From positions 1 to 48,420 of the forward strand of contig CAZSLC010000014.1 in assembly GCA_964607675.1 (NCBI GenBank): DNA of 48,420 bases. Direction: 5' to 3'. Origin of the DNA: CAZSLC01 sp964607675 (lineage in GTDB: Bacteria > Bacteroidota > Bacteroidia > Bacteroidales > UBA932). The notes under the pieces were generated by a model. That model was not told where the DNA came from and ran no database searches. It was given only the letters and a program-made list of their open reading frames with translations. Positions 17,175 through 27,043 of the stretch are shown piece after piece. Position 1 is the first letter of the stretch; each line of letters begins with the position of its first letter. Position numbers and translations under genes: made by a program.

Positions 17175-18744
17175 CTCTATCCCAATTGTCTAAAGTTTCA
17201 ATAGCCTTGTCAAACATTGGGTTGTTCTCTTCATTTACTACTTTATAGAAAGTCTCTCTTCCAACAATTGAGCTTGCAGCCAATGATTTCATATAGATTT
17301 TTATTTGTCTCTTCGACTTCTCTATTTCTTCAATATTAGGCTCTATCCCTCTTTCTTTTGCATATTGAATTAATGAATTAAAAATATTATCATTAATGAT
17401 AAAACTTTTCTTAAATACCTCATAATTAGGGTATTCTCTTTTCCACTTCGTTCTATTTTTATCACATTGATCGTTCATAAAATCTATTACAAGACCCTTC
17501 ATCAGTAGTTTTGAATAATAGTTAGAGTATCCGAGGGTGTCTTGGGGAACAAATATGTCAGGCATAATCCCACCTCCCCCATATACTGTGCGCCCTTTTT
17601 TCAAGGTTTTGAATTTTAATGAATCAGGAAGATGAATGCTATCTTTAGAAAAACTCTCTCCATTAGCGTATCTTTCGAGGAATCTCATATAATATTTATC
17701 TCCCTCACCCTCTTTGTATGGTGACTGGATCACGCGCCCTGAGGGGGTGTGATATCTTGCAATTGTCAATCTAAGTTGGGAACCATCCATCAATGGGAGA
17801 CCATGTTGTACTAATCCTTTTCCAAATGACCGCCTCCCGATTACCATTGCTCTGTCCCAATCTTGAAGTGCACCAGCGACAATTTCACTCGATGATGCCG
17901 AGTTTTCATCAATTATAACCACGACTGGTTTTTCTTTGTAAATCCCCCGTCCATTTGCAAATTCATAGTCTGGTTTAACATTCCTCCCCTCTGTAGATAC
18001 AATAACATTTCCTGTTTGAAGAAATTCGTTTGCAATTGTTATGGCAGAATATAGATATCCACCCGAATTCCCCCTTAAATCAAGAATCAACCCTTTTGAT
18101 AGAGAACCATATTGATTTATGGCCTGAAATATTTCATCCCTTGATGATGCAGCAAACCTACTTAATTTAATATAAAGGTATTTTTCTTTATATAGGTAGG
18201 CAGCATCTACACTTTGGAGTGGTATTTTGTCCCTTGTCACCGTAAATGACATTGAGTCTGATACCCTTGGTCTCTTTATAGTTATATCTACTTTTGTACC
18301 CTTCGCTCCCCTCAAATACTTATGCACTTTAGGGATAGTTAGAGCGATATTTGTTATTTTTTCACCATTTACAGACACTATTTTATCTCCACCTCTTATC
18401 CCAACTCTTTCTGAAGGACCTCCTGCTACAGGGGCTTGTACTGTTAAGGTGTCATTGATAATTGCAAATTCGACACCTATCCCATCAAATTCTCCTTGCA
18501 AAGGTTCATTTGCAGCCTTAACTTCATCCGCTGAAATAAAAGTAGAATGAGGGTCCAATTCTTTAAGAAGGGCAACAATAGCTTTATCTGTCATTTTAGG
18601 AACATTTGTTGTATCCAAATAATAGTTATTGATATAAAAAAGGACCTGACCAAATTTATTAATAGATGCAGTTACCTCTTTGTCTTGCGAATATGAGACA
18701 ATTGGTAAAACTAAGGTCAATAATATCAGTAAATAATGTTTCAT
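17164..18744 (-). CDS. S41 C-terminal processing peptidase (CtpA/Tsp type)
   Basis: Periplasmic serine protease (526 aa). Seen: a signal peptide with cleavage near SYS/QDK (residue 19), a PDZ domain (about 83-165, around GIGVEFAI and GGDKIVSVNG), and the S41 core with LDLRGNSGGYL, the catalytic Ser in ENSASSSEIVAG and the Lys in RRSFGKGLVQ. The start overlaps the end of rnz by four bases (ATGA), so the two are translationally coupled. The C-terminal 150 residues are helical and family-specific. Confidence 0.93.
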   Translation of the reverse strand: MKHYLLILLTLVLPIVSYSQDKEVTASINKFGQVLFYINNYYLDTTNVPKMTDKAIVALLKELDPHSTFISADEVKAANEPLQGEFDGIGVEFAIINDTLTVQAPVAGGPSERVGIRGGDKIVSVNGEKITNIALTIPKVHKYLRGAKGTKVDITIKRPRVSDSMSFTVTRDKIPLQSVDAAYLYKEKYLYIKLSRFAASSRDEIFQAINQYGSLSKGLILDLRGNSGGYLYSAITIANEFLQTGNVIVSTEGRNVKPDYEFANGRGIYKEKPVVVIIDENSASSSEIVAGALQDWDRAMVIGRRSFGKGLVQHGLPLMDGSQLRLTIARYHTPSGRVIQSPYKEGEGDKYYMRFLERYANGESFSKDSIHLPDSLKFKTLKKGRTVYGGGGIMPDIFVPQDTLGYSNYYSKLLMKGLVIDFMNDQCDKNRTKWKREYPNYEVFKKSFIINDNIFNSLIQYAKERGIEPNIEEIEKSKRQIKIYMKSLAASSIVGRETFYKVVNEENNPMFDKAIETLDNWDRVSF

Positions 18745-19670
18745 TTCATTTGTTTTAATTCTATTTCAAATGTTTTTCCGAGTGTTGCAAGTTCAGTATT
18801 TTTAAAGTTGGCAACTGCCTCGTCAAGAAATAAATTTAAGTCGGTATATCTGGAAGAAAAATGGCCAATAATCAGTTTTCCGACATTGCCCTCTTTTGCA
18901 AGTGTTCCAGCTTGTTCTGCCGTAGAATGGTATGTTTTTTCAGCTAATTGCTGAAGCTCTTTTGTAAAGGTAGCCTCGTGATACAATAGATCAACCCCAT
19001 TGATCCATTGTTTTAGTTTTTCAAAAGGGGCTGTGTCACAACAATATGCAAAAGAGCGTGGAATGTATGGTTTGAAGGTATATTTAGATGCCTCAAGAGA
19101 TGAACCATCCTCCCTGACAACATCCTCTCCCCTTTTCAACTGACCGATTTCTCTCAATGTCATATTCTCTTTCTGAACCAATTCTTTATGTACATTTAAT
19201 TGAGGTTCATTTTCTTTAAAAATAAATCCATAAGTAGGTACTCTGTGATTTAGGGGAAAAGCAGAAACAGTTAATTTCTTTGTTGAATAAATTATAGTTG
19301 GTTCATCTGCAGAGAGAACTACATGCCTTATTTCATACTTTATATAGTCTTCTGACTGTTTTATAAAAAAATCTAAAAATGATTTAAAATTCTGGGGAGC
19401 ATAAATAGTAAGGGGTGCTGTTCTTCCCATCATAGACATAGTAGAGAGGAGTCCAAAGATTCCAAATGTGTGATCTCCATGAAGATGTGATAAAAAAATA
19501 TTATCAATTTTCAAGATTGATATTCTACTCTTTTTTAAAAGAACTTGACAACACTCACCACAATCAATAAGGAATAAGCGCCCACGTATTTTTAATATGT
19601 GAGCGCTTTGATATCTATTTATTGTAGGAAGAGCTGAAGCAACTCCCAATGTCAATAAAGTGAATTCCAT
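18741..19670 (-). CDS. rnz: Ribonuclease Z
   Basis: Metallo-beta-lactamase-fold endonuclease (309 aa) that matures tRNA 3' ends. Seen: the zinc motif SHLHGDH (residues 61-67), Asp in FAYCCDTAPF, the HEATF segment, and a C-terminal His in IIGHFSSRY. Length fits the short, dimeric RNase Z. It lies two bases after rpsA and overlaps ctpA, forming an rpsA-rnz-ctpA unit. Confidence 0.93.
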   Translation of the reverse strand: MEFTLLTLGVASALPTINRYQSAHILKIRGRLFLIDCGECCQVLLKKSRISILKIDNIFLSHLHGDHTFGIFGLLSTMSMMGRTAPLTIYAPQNFKSFLDFFIKQSEDYIKYEIRHVVLSADEPTIIYSTKKLTVSAFPLNHRVPTYGFIFKENEPQLNVHKELVQKENMTLREIGQLKRGEDVVREDGSSLEASKYTFKPYIPRSFAYCCDTAPFEKLKQWINGVDLLYHEATFTKELQQLAEKTYHSTAEQAGTLAKEGNVGKLIIGHFSSRYTDLNLFLDEAVANFKNTELATLGKTFEIELKQMK

Positions 19671-19672
19671 TA

Positions 19673-21580
19673 TTAGTTTTTAGACTCTTTCTCCATCTTA
19701 TCTTTAAGATCTGCAAGTTCTGAAATATCTCCTAATGTTGTCCTTTCTAAGTTGGCTTTCAACTTCTTAACAGCTTTTTGAGTATTATCTGATTCTGCAT
19801 TTCTCTCTGCAGTAGCTTCTTCCCTCTTTGGTTCTTCCCAAAGTTTGGTGTGTGAAAGAACTACCTTCTTATTTGATTTGTTAAATTCGACAACCTTAAA
19901 GTTGAGTTTCTCATCTATATTAGCCGTTGTACCATCTTCTTTTACAAGATTTTTAATGGATACAAAACCTTCAATACCATAAGGAAGTGCAACAGTTGCA
20001 CCTTTATCTAAGAAATTGATGATTGTCCCTTCGTGAACTGAACCTAATGTAAATACTGTTTCAAAAACATCCCAAGGGTTCTCTTCAAGTTGTTTGTGTC
20101 CTAAACTTAAACGACGATTTTCTTGATCGACTTCAAGGACCACAACTTCAAGTTTGTCTCCAATTGATGTAAATTCAGATGGATGTTTAATTTTCTTAGT
20201 CCATGAAAGATCACTGATGTGTACCAAACCATCAACTCCCTCTTCTAACTCAACAAACACTCCGAAATTGGTAAAGTTTCTAACTGTTGCAGAATGTTTA
20301 GAATTTATAGGATATTTTTCAGTGATAGTAGCCCATGGGTCCTCTTTGAGTTGTTTAATGCCAAGAGACATTTTTCTCTCTTCCCTGTCAATTGTCAAGA
20401 TACAAGCCTCAACTTCATCTCCAACTTTAAGGAAATCTTGAGCACTGCGAAGGTGTAACGACCATGACATCTCTGACACGTGAATAAGGCCTTCAACACC
20501 TGGTTGAACTTCAATAAATGCACCGTAATCGGCAATAACGACTACGCGGCCTTTAACCTTATCTCCAACTTTAAGATTTGGATCAAGTGCATCCCATGGA
20601 TGTGGACTAAGTTGTTTAAGACCAAGTGCAATACGTTTTTTATTATCATCAAAGTCCAAAATAACAACTTTGATTTTCTCATCAAGGGTAACAACTTCTT
20701 CAGGATGATTAATTCTACCCCATGAAAGGTCTGTAATATGGATAAGTCCGTCAACTCCACCTAAGTCCACGAATACACCATATGAGGTAATGTTCTTAAC
20801 TGTTCCTTCAAGAATTTGACCTTTCTCAAGTTTTCCGATAATATCTGCTTTTTGAGCTTCAATTTCTGCCTCAATAAGGGCTTTATGCGAAACGACGATA
20901 TTACGGAATTCATGGTTAATCTTAACAATTTTAAAGTCCATTGTTTTATTAACGAAAATATCGTAGTCTCTAATGGGTTTAACATCAATTTGCGAACCAG
21001 GAAGGAATGCCTCGATACCAAATACATCGACAATCATACCACCTTTTGTACGACACTTAACGAAACCTTTAATAATTTCATCTTTTTCAAATGCTTCATT
21101 GACTTTGTCCCAAGAACGAAGAGAATGAGCTTTTCTATGTGAAAGAATCAATTGTCCTTTCTTGTCTTCCGCTGTTTCTACATATACTTCTACTTTGTCT
21201 CCTACTTTCAAATCAGGATCATAGCGGAACTCAGAGATATTGATAACACCTTCGCTTTTGTAGCCAATGTTAACAAGAATCTCTCTTTTGTTGATTGCCA
21301 TAACAACTCCTTCAACAACCTCGTTTTCAACGACTTTTGAAAGGGTTTGGTTATAACTATCTTCGATAGCATTTTTATCTGCATCGTATGGCGCATCTTT
21401 TTCAAAGCTATCCCAGTCAAATTTGTCAACTGGAACAGATGCATTGCTTTTTCTTTTTTTTGTAGAATCTACTATTTCAGGCGATTCTTCTTTAAATGAA
21501 TCAAGAGTATCCTCTTGCTTTTTTTCTTTGGGGATATCGATGTTTTCATCGAGATCCATTGTTTGTTTTTCTTTTGTCAT
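19673..21580 (-). CDS. rpsA: 30S ribosomal protein S1
   Basis: Ribosomal protein S1 (635 aa), which binds mRNA and aids initiation. Six S1/OB repeats are visible between about residues 85 and 580; the third to fifth are the clearest, each with a GVFVDLGGVDGLIH-like or GAFIEVQPGVEGLIH-like core. An acidic N-terminal extension of about 75 residues (rich in Asp, Glu, Lys) and a charged C-terminal tail are typical of Bacteroidetes. A strong promoter box (21645-21652) with a -33 TTTG at 21673-21676 lies upstream, leaving a leader of about 60 bases. Confidence 0.95.
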   Translation of the reverse strand: MTKEKQTMDLDENIDIPKEKKQEDTLDSFKEESPEIVDSTKKRKSNASVPVDKFDWDSFEKDAPYDADKNAIEDSYNQTLSKVVENEVVEGVVMAINKREILVNIGYKSEGVINISEFRYDPDLKVGDKVEVYVETAEDKKGQLILSHRKAHSLRSWDKVNEAFEKDEIIKGFVKCRTKGGMIVDVFGIEAFLPGSQIDVKPIRDYDIFVNKTMDFKIVKINHEFRNIVVSHKALIEAEIEAQKADIIGKLEKGQILEGTVKNITSYGVFVDLGGVDGLIHITDLSWGRINHPEEVVTLDEKIKVVILDFDDNKKRIALGLKQLSPHPWDALDPNLKVGDKVKGRVVVIADYGAFIEVQPGVEGLIHVSEMSWSLHLRSAQDFLKVGDEVEACILTIDREERKMSLGIKQLKEDPWATITEKYPINSKHSATVRNFTNFGVFVELEEGVDGLVHISDLSWTKKIKHPSEFTSIGDKLEVVVLEVDQENRRLSLGHKQLEENPWDVFETVFTLGSVHEGTIINFLDKGATVALPYGIEGFVSIKNLVKEDGTTANIDEKLNFKVVEFNKSNKKVVLSHTKLWEEPKREEATAERNAESDNTQKAVKKLKANLERTTLGDISELADLKDKMEKESKN

Positions 21581-21644
21581 TTGATAATAATCTTTTTTAC
21601 ATCAAGTGGTTAGACATTATTTATAAACTCTTTACAGAGGGCTG

Positions 21645-21652
21645 CAAAATTA
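21645..21652 (-). promoter_or_regulatory. rpsA promoter: -7 box TAATTTTG with -33 TTTG
   Basis: Exact -7 consensus on the minus strand, with TTTG at 21673-21676 separated by 20 bases, the expected spacing for the Bacteroidetes primary sigma factor. It overlaps the divergent kinase promoter. Confidence 0.65.
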
Positions 21653-21685
21653 TAGACTATTTAATTGATTTGCAAATTTTTCACT

Positions 21686-21693
21686 TATATTTG
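21686..21693 (+). promoter_or_regulatory. -7 promoter box TATATTTG for sensor kinase
   Basis: Exact TAnnTTTG match, 34 bases before the kinase ATG at 21728, with TTG at 21665-21667 about 18 bases upstream as a possible -33 element. Confidence 0.6.
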
Positions 21694-21727
21694 CATACAC
21701 AAATGTGAATTTAATTTCTTATCGCAA

Positions 21728-24067
21728 ATGTTAAAAGTATTAAAAATATTTACCCTTTCCATAATTGCATTCTCAATACATTTTAACAGTTATTGTATCA
21801 ATATAACACCCAAAAAGGTAGCATTCGTCTATTCATACGATGAAAACAATTCAAGTTATATCAATTTACAACCCGAAATTTTAAAACAATTTAAATATAA
21901 CAATCTCCCCATTCAAGCTCTCACATACTTTCTCAATTGTGAGGTATATAATGCAGAAAAAGAAATTGAAGTCATCAATGACATACTTAATAGCATTTCA
22001 GAGCATTCACCAGATCTCATAATCTTGATTGGCGATCAGGCATCATATTCTGCCATGGTGAGCAACAATCCGATTCTTAAATCTACACCAGTTATTTTAC
22101 TAAGTGTTAAATTTTTAAATAGGGATCTTTTCAAGTTGTTTAACAATCATAGAGTTTATTGCCTTGGTGAAACACCCGATTTTTACAAAAACATTAAGTT
22201 TATAGAACAATTAATGGGTGAAAAGGTAAATATTGAAATGAATTTTGACTTTACTTCTCTTGGCAAATCTTCATTTAGGGAGCTCAACAAGCAAATTGAT
22301 ACAACCAAGTGGGAAATTATCTTTTATCTTTATCAACATCCAGATTATTTTGTAAATGGAGAAAACGAATTTAATGAGATCGGAAAGAGATACTATGATA
22401 CATACATGAGCTACCAATTGGATTCAAATCGACAGCGGAAAAATAAGTTATCTTCAGAAGAGACTAAAATCTATATGTTCCCATACAGATACATTCAGGG
22501 ATACCATATCTTCAACCATTTTCTCTATGACAATGAAAACATATTTTTATTGGATAAAATGGATATTTCATCAGAAATTATTTGCCTTTTTTCACAAAAT
22601 CCCACATTTTCTTGTATTAGGGAGGTATTTAACAATGGTACAACTGTAGTTGGTGGCTATTTATCAACTTCAAGAATAGTAGCTCGCGAATGTGTGTCTC
22701 TCTCTATTGATATATTCTCAAATAAAACGAATATCCCAAAATATTCAGAATTGAGCAAAGAATATGTATTGGATTGGGATATTTTTAAAAAGTTTGATAA
22801 ACTTGACAAATCTCGTATTCCTAAGGATATTTATATTATCAACAGACTGTTTTATGAAAAATACCTTGCATTTATCATTTCAGTAGGGGTATTATTTGTG
22901 ATTTTATTAGTTTTTGCTATCATTTATTTAATTACAATATCTCGTGAGAATAAAATTCAAAAAATCAATCTTCAACTCTTAAAAGCAGGACATAACAAAC
23001 TTTCAATTGCAATTAGGGGATCTGATTCGGCCACTTGGAGTTATGAAAATGGAACAATTTATTTCGACAATAACGTAGCTGAGATATCTTCAGAATTTGA
23101 GCAAGAGATGTCATTTGATCAACTCAAAGCGTTTGTTCACCCCGATGATACAAATATCTTAAACATACTGAAAGTGAATTTAACTTCTAAAAATCACTCT
23201 GAAAACACAGAGTTTAAGAATCAAATTCGCTTTTATTCTCAAAAAGATTGTGGATACATATGGACTGAATTTAGATACTGCTTTATTCACAACAAAAATA
23301 AGAACGATATTATTGCAGGACTAATAATGAATGTACAGGAGGCGAAAGAGCGCGAAGAAGAGTTAATAAAAGCAAGAAATTTTGCCGAAAAAGCTGAACT
23401 TAAACAATCATTCCTTGCAAATATGAGTCACGAAATAAGAACTCCTCTCAACTCAATCGTGGGTTTTAGTAATTTATTATCCTCCAATGAGAGTTTTTCC
23501 TTTGAAGAAAAACAAATTTTTACTAAAAATATAAATGACAATAAAGATTTATTACTTGCAATTATTAATGAGGTGATAGAAATTTCAAAAATTGAGTCAA
23601 AACACGCCCCATTTAATTATGAAGAAATTGAGATTAATACCTTCATAAAAGAGTGTTATGATAGAAATATATTATTAATCAATAAAGATTTAGAATTTAG
23701 AATACATACTCTTAACAATAGCGATAATATTTCATTCTTCTCCGACAAGACGAGGCTCATTCAAGTGGTTTCCAATTTAATTGAAAATTCCAACAAATTC
23801 ACCAAAAATGGATTTATTGAGATAGGTTGTCAATGGGATGAGGTAAATGAAGAAATAATAATTTATGTAGAAGATAGTGGAAAGGGAATTCCAGAAGATC
23901 AATACAAAATAATTTTCAATAGGTTTTATAAGATTGACCCGTTTTCCCAAGGGACTGGATTGGGTCTCTCCCTATGCGATGCCATTGTTAAGGAGCTTAA
24001 TGGCCGTATCGAATTAGAATCCACTCTAAATGTCGGAAGTAAATTCAAGATAATACTTAATGCTTAA
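21728..24067 (+). CDS. Sensor histidine kinase with periplasmic ABC-substrate-binding-like domain
   Basis: Membrane sensor kinase (779 aa). Seen: a signal/anchor segment (about 5-22), a periplasmic domain (about 27-375) resembling ABC transporter substrate-binding proteins (KVAFVYSYDENNS, DLIILIGDQASYSAMV), a membrane helix (about 379-401), a PAS-like domain, HisKA with NMSHEIRTPLNS (His near 570), and HATPase with VVSNLIENSNKF, DSGKGIP and GTGLGLSLC. No receiver domain is attached. The start at 21728 follows the promoter; the frame opens upstream at 21665 without support. The peptide-transporter gene lies about 20 bases downstream. Confidence 0.9.
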   Translation: MLKVLKIFTLSIIAFSIHFNSYCINITPKKVAFVYSYDENNSSYINLQPEILKQFKYNNLPIQALTYFLNCEVYNAEKEIEVINDILNSISEHSPDLIILIGDQASYSAMVSNNPILKSTPVILLSVKFLNRDLFKLFNNHRVYCLGETPDFYKNIKFIEQLMGEKVNIEMNFDFTSLGKSSFRELNKQIDTTKWEIIFYLYQHPDYFVNGENEFNEIGKRYYDTYMSYQLDSNRQRKNKLSSEETKIYMFPYRYIQGYHIFNHFLYDNENIFLLDKMDISSEIICLFSQNPTFSCIREVFNNGTTVVGGYLSTSRIVARECVSLSIDIFSNKTNIPKYSELSKEYVLDWDIFKKFDKLDKSRIPKDIYIINRLFYEKYLAFIISVGVLFVILLVFAIIYLITISRENKIQKINLQLLKAGHNKLSIAIRGSDSATWSYENGTIYFDNNVAEISSEFEQEMSFDQLKAFVHPDDTNILNILKVNLTSKNHSENTEFKNQIRFYSQKDCGYIWTEFRYCFIHNKNKNDIIAGLIMNVQEAKEREEELIKARNFAEKAELKQSFLANMSHEIRTPLNSIVGFSNLLSSNESFSFEEKQIFTKNINDNKDLLLAIINEVIEISKIESKHAPFNYEEIEINTFIKECYDRNILLINKDLEFRIHTLNNSDNISFFSDKTRLIQVVSNLIENSNKFTKNGFIEIGCQWDEVNEEIIIYVEDSGKGIPEDQYKIIFNRFYKIDPFSQGTGLGLSLCDAIVKELNGRIELESTLNVGSKFKIILNA

Positions 24068-24089
24068 TAATATTTAAATCACACATTTG

Positions 24090-25421
24090 ATGAACGTTAA
24101 TACAAATAAATTCCCTAAAAATTTTTGGGTAGCAGTGATAATGGAGTTCTTCGAGAGGGGGGCTTATTACGGAATGATGTCAGTCTTATCTGTTTTTTTA
24201 GTATTGGAGTGTAGCAATGGGGGCATGGGGTTTTCAAAAGAACAAACTGGTGCTATCCTTGGCACCATTCCTCCCCTTCTCTATTTTCTCCCAATAATAG
24301 CTGGCGCAATTGCCGATAGGTTTGGATATAGAAAAGTTTTGTATTTTGCCTTCAGTTGTATGGTCATAGGATATGGGCTTACTGGGTTATTTTCTAATAC
24401 GCTATCTGGAGTGAAAGGAAGTTATTATCTAGTATTTGCATCTTTGTTAATAATGGCTGTTGGAGCTGGTTTTTTCAAACCTGTTATCTCTGGGACAATA
24501 GCAAAAACTACAAATAATAGCAATTCAGGGCTTGGATTTGGGATCTTTTATTGGTCTATAAATTTAGGAGCATTTTTATTTCCACTAATATTAGTTCCAA
24601 TATTAAAAGCTCAATCATACAGTTACATATTTTATGCTTGCTCTTCTATTGGGGTTATTCTCCTTCTAATCAACACATTACTTTTCAAAGAACCAAAGAC
24701 AGAGATGTCTAAAGCAAAATCCACAAATAATGGATCACTATTTGACGTTTTCAAGAATATGCTTTTGGTTATCAAAGACTGGAAGTTCCTTCTAATGGTT
24801 CTCCTTTACTCTGTTTTTTGGATTCTCTATTTCCAAATGTATGGTACTGTTCTTTGGTATGTTGATGAGTATATGGATATGAGTGCCGTTAATAGAGCAG
24901 TTAACTCATTCTTATCTATATTTGTCGATAACCCCTCTTGGTTTTTCGATGTAGAGCATGTTACTGTTGTCAATGCAGGTGTAATAATACTATTACAATT
25001 ATTTGTCTCAAAAATAGTACAAAAGGCCCCTGCACTACCAACTATGATTATTGGAATTGGATTTGGTGTAATAGGAATGGTCATTTTATCGTTTTCTAAC
25101 TCTCCTTGGCTATTTATCCTCGGTATTACCACTTTTACCCTTGGGGAGATGACTGCTCATCCAAAGTACAATTCTTATATAGGCATTATCTCACCTTCTG
25201 ATAAAAAAGCACTATATATGGGATACTCATTCTTGTATGGGGTGATTGGTAGTAGCATCGGAGGATTCTTGGGAGCCAATTTATATGTGAAATACATTGA
25301 GGAAATGAACACTCCAAGTACTTTCTTCATCATTTTTGCATCACTTGGAGTTTTTAGTATGATAGCCTTAGCACTCTACAATAAATTCATTGCACCAAAG
25401 CCGAAGAAAGATATCATTTGA
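24090..25421 (+). CDS. POT-family proton-dependent peptide transporter
   Basis: Inner-membrane major-facilitator protein of the PTR2/POT family (443 aa) that imports di- and tripeptides with protons. Seen: the signature ExxER as EFFERGAYYGM at residues 17-27, about 12 membrane helices, GAIADRFGYRKVL between the second and third helices, and GEMTAHPKYNSYIG near the end, where most family members have a similar GE…P segment. It is probably co-transcribed with the upstream sensor kinase. Its end overlaps the convergent TonB-domain gene by eight bases. Confidence 0.87.
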   Translation: MNVNTNKFPKNFWVAVIMEFFERGAYYGMMSVLSVFLVLECSNGGMGFSKEQTGAILGTIPPLLYFLPIIAGAIADRFGYRKVLYFAFSCMVIGYGLTGLFSNTLSGVKGSYYLVFASLLIMAVGAGFFKPVISGTIAKTTNNSNSGLGFGIFYWSINLGAFLFPLILVPILKAQSYSYIFYACSSIGVILLLINTLLFKEPKTEMSKAKSTNNGSLFDVFKNMLLVIKDWKFLLMVLLYSVFWILYFQMYGTVLWYVDEYMDMSAVNRAVNSFLSIFVDNPSWFFDVEHVTVVNAGVIILLQLFVSKIVQKAPALPTMIIGIGFGVIGMVILSFSNSPWLFILGITTFTLGEMTAHPKYNSYIGIISPSDKKALYMGYSFLYGVIGSSIGGFLGANLYVKYIEEMNTPSTFFIIFASLGVFSMIALALYNKFIAPKPKKDII

Positions 25422-25815
25422 TAAACCTAAATACAACAGGAAAAACATACTTCACCTTTACTGGTACGCCTGCTTGTTTTCCTGGTGACCATTTTGGAGA
25501 TTTTGATACTACCCTGACTGCTTCAGCATCTAAAAGTTTATCCAAGCCGTTAAGGACTTTAACATTGGATACACTACCATCTTCATTTACTACAAATTGC
25601 ACTGTAACACGCCCCTGAATACCATTTTCTATGGCATATTCAGGATAGACCATATTCTTGACCACCCATTTAGAAAAAACATTTGCTTCCCCACCCTGAA
25701 ATTTAGGTTTTTCATCAACTGCAACATACATAATCACGTCATCTTGAGCTGATATTATTGAAAAGCTAAATAAAAAGCAGAAAAGAAATGAAAGAAAATA
25801 TAATGTATTTTTCAC
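25414..25815 (-). CDS. Exported TonB C-terminal domain protein
   Basis: Small exported protein (133 aa) made of a signal peptide (about 1-23, cleaved near ISA/QDD) and a TonB C-terminal domain (about 50-133, with YPEYAIENGIQGRVTVQF and VVSKSPKWSPGKQ). It lacks the membrane anchor and Pro-rich linker of true TonB, so it is unlikely to work alone as an energy transducer. The start is GTG: no ATG precedes the signal peptide. Convergent overlap of eight bases with the peptide transporter. Confidence 0.85.
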   Translation of the reverse strand: MKNTLYFLSFLFCFLFSFSIISAQDDVIMYVAVDEKPKFQGGEANVFSKWVVKNMVYPEYAIENGIQGRVTVQFVVNEDGSVSNVKVLNGLDKLLDAEAVRVVSKSPKWSPGKQAGVPVKVKYVFPVVFRFIK

Positions 25816-25828
25816 CTTTATTTTTTTA

Positions 25829-25836
25829 CAAATGTA
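25829..25836 (-). promoter_or_regulatory. -7 promoter box TACATTTG for TonB-domain gene
   Basis: Exact TAnnTTTG match, 13 bases before the GTG start at 25815. Confidence 0.45.
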
Positions 25837-25849
25837 GTAAAAAATAAGG

Positions 25850-27043
25850 TTACAAAAAGAAATTAAATCTCAGTCCAGCTTGCAAATTAAAGTTCAAAGG
25901 TCTATCCCTTCGAATTGTTGGGAAAGGGTTATTCTCATCAAAAAAATAAGAGACTCCAGGTTCAACAAACAAGGAAACACTCTTAACTAAATTAAACTGC
26001 ATCCCAATATTTGCATTTACAGAAAATAGTATTGGAATACTACTGGTCTTAACATCTGAAGGGATTTGAGTAGTAGAGTATGAAATGCATTTTTCAATAG
26101 TTCCCCCTCCAGATAAATAAATATCAAAATATCTGCTAGAATAAAATGGCCACAATCCTTTGACAGGAATACCAATATACCAAAGTTGTATATCACCTAG
26201 CAATTTGTTGGCAGAAGTACGAACATCGGTCTTGAGCATAGTGGCAAAAACCCCTGATTCAACAAAAAAACTTTTAGCCAATTCAACCCTAAATGAGACC
26301 CCGAAAGAGATTGGAAGATGGTATGTATAATCATAATTTGAGTTAAAAACAAAGTTTTTAGTGTGGGGAACATAATAATTTGTTGTTATTGCTGAAGAAT
26401 TATATCCTAAAACAACATTGTTTTGAGATGCTTGAAAAATAGAATTAACGGCATTAGTTTGTCCTGCAATAAATGAACTATTTCCTACGATTGCTATATC
26501 AAAATTAGCTTTAGTTTTTGGGGAAGATAATTCGACGCCCTCTACATATTCGTTATTCTCAATGATATTTGTATCAGCAACCTCTTTTATATCTAAATCT
26601 TCATTTTTAATATCTGAATTTATATTATCGATATCCTCTTTTCTATTTATTTCAGAACTTATTTCATTTATTTTGTGATTCTCTCCATTCAAATTGGACC
26701 CTTCTGCTTTTGATATCACTCGTTTTATTGGCTCAATCTTTTGAGGTATTGGTGTGTACTTAGGTATATAGTAATTCCGTTTATTTTGGGTGTTTAATGC
26801 CAATTCAGTATTGACAATTGATACTCGTTCTATCTTAGGGGATTTTTGGAAGAGAGTCACACCGAGTGTAGTGCCTATTAAGACAACAACAGCAGCTGCC
26901 GCACAATAGTAGGTGACTTTCATTCTTTTTCTCTTCACAATTTTACCTTTCAAAACACTCCAATCATCTACCACTGATTCTCCATCATAAGAATCAATTT
27001 TCTGTTTGAATACATTAAAAAAGTTATTTTCTTTTTGATTCAT
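25850..27043 (-). CDS. Anti-sigma-like inner-membrane protein fused to an outer-membrane beta-barrel domain
   Basis: Protein of 397 aa, start overlapping the upstream sigma-factor gene by 20 bases. Seen: a cytoplasmic N terminus (about 1-42, with DDWSVLKGKI), one strongly hydrophobic helix (about 44-64), a charged low-complexity linker rich in Asn, Glu and Ile (about 70-180), and a C-terminal domain (about 220-397) with alternating beta-strands ending in LQAGLRFNFFL, as in porin/OmpW-like barrels. The arrangement suggests an anti-sigma factor tied physically to the outer membrane. Function is inferred from architecture and gene order. Confidence 0.7.
   Translation of the reverse strand: MNQKENNFFNVFKQKIDSYDGESVVDDWSVLKGKIVKRKRMKVTYYCAAAAVVVLIGTTLGVTLFQKSPKIERVSIVNTELALNTQNKRNYYIPKYTPIPQKIEPIKRVISKAEGSNLNGENHKINEISSEINRKEDIDNINSDIKNEDLDIKEVADTNIIENNEYVEGVELSSPKTKANFDIAIVGNSSFIAGQTNAVNSIFQASQNNVVLGYNSSAITTNYYVPHTKNFVFNSNYDYTYHLPISFGVSFRVELAKSFFVESGVFATMLKTDVRTSANKLLGDIQLWYIGIPVKGLWPFYSSRYFDIYLSGGGTIEKCISYSTTQIPSDVKTSSIPILFSVNANIGMQFNLVKSVSLFVEPGVSYFFDENNPFPTIRRDRPLNFNLQAGLRFNFFL

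Noticed and set aside
20154..21142. Several open frames on the + strand and other minus frames within rpsA
   Set aside because: They are shadows of the six S1 repeats; no signal peptide, motif or promoter supports them.
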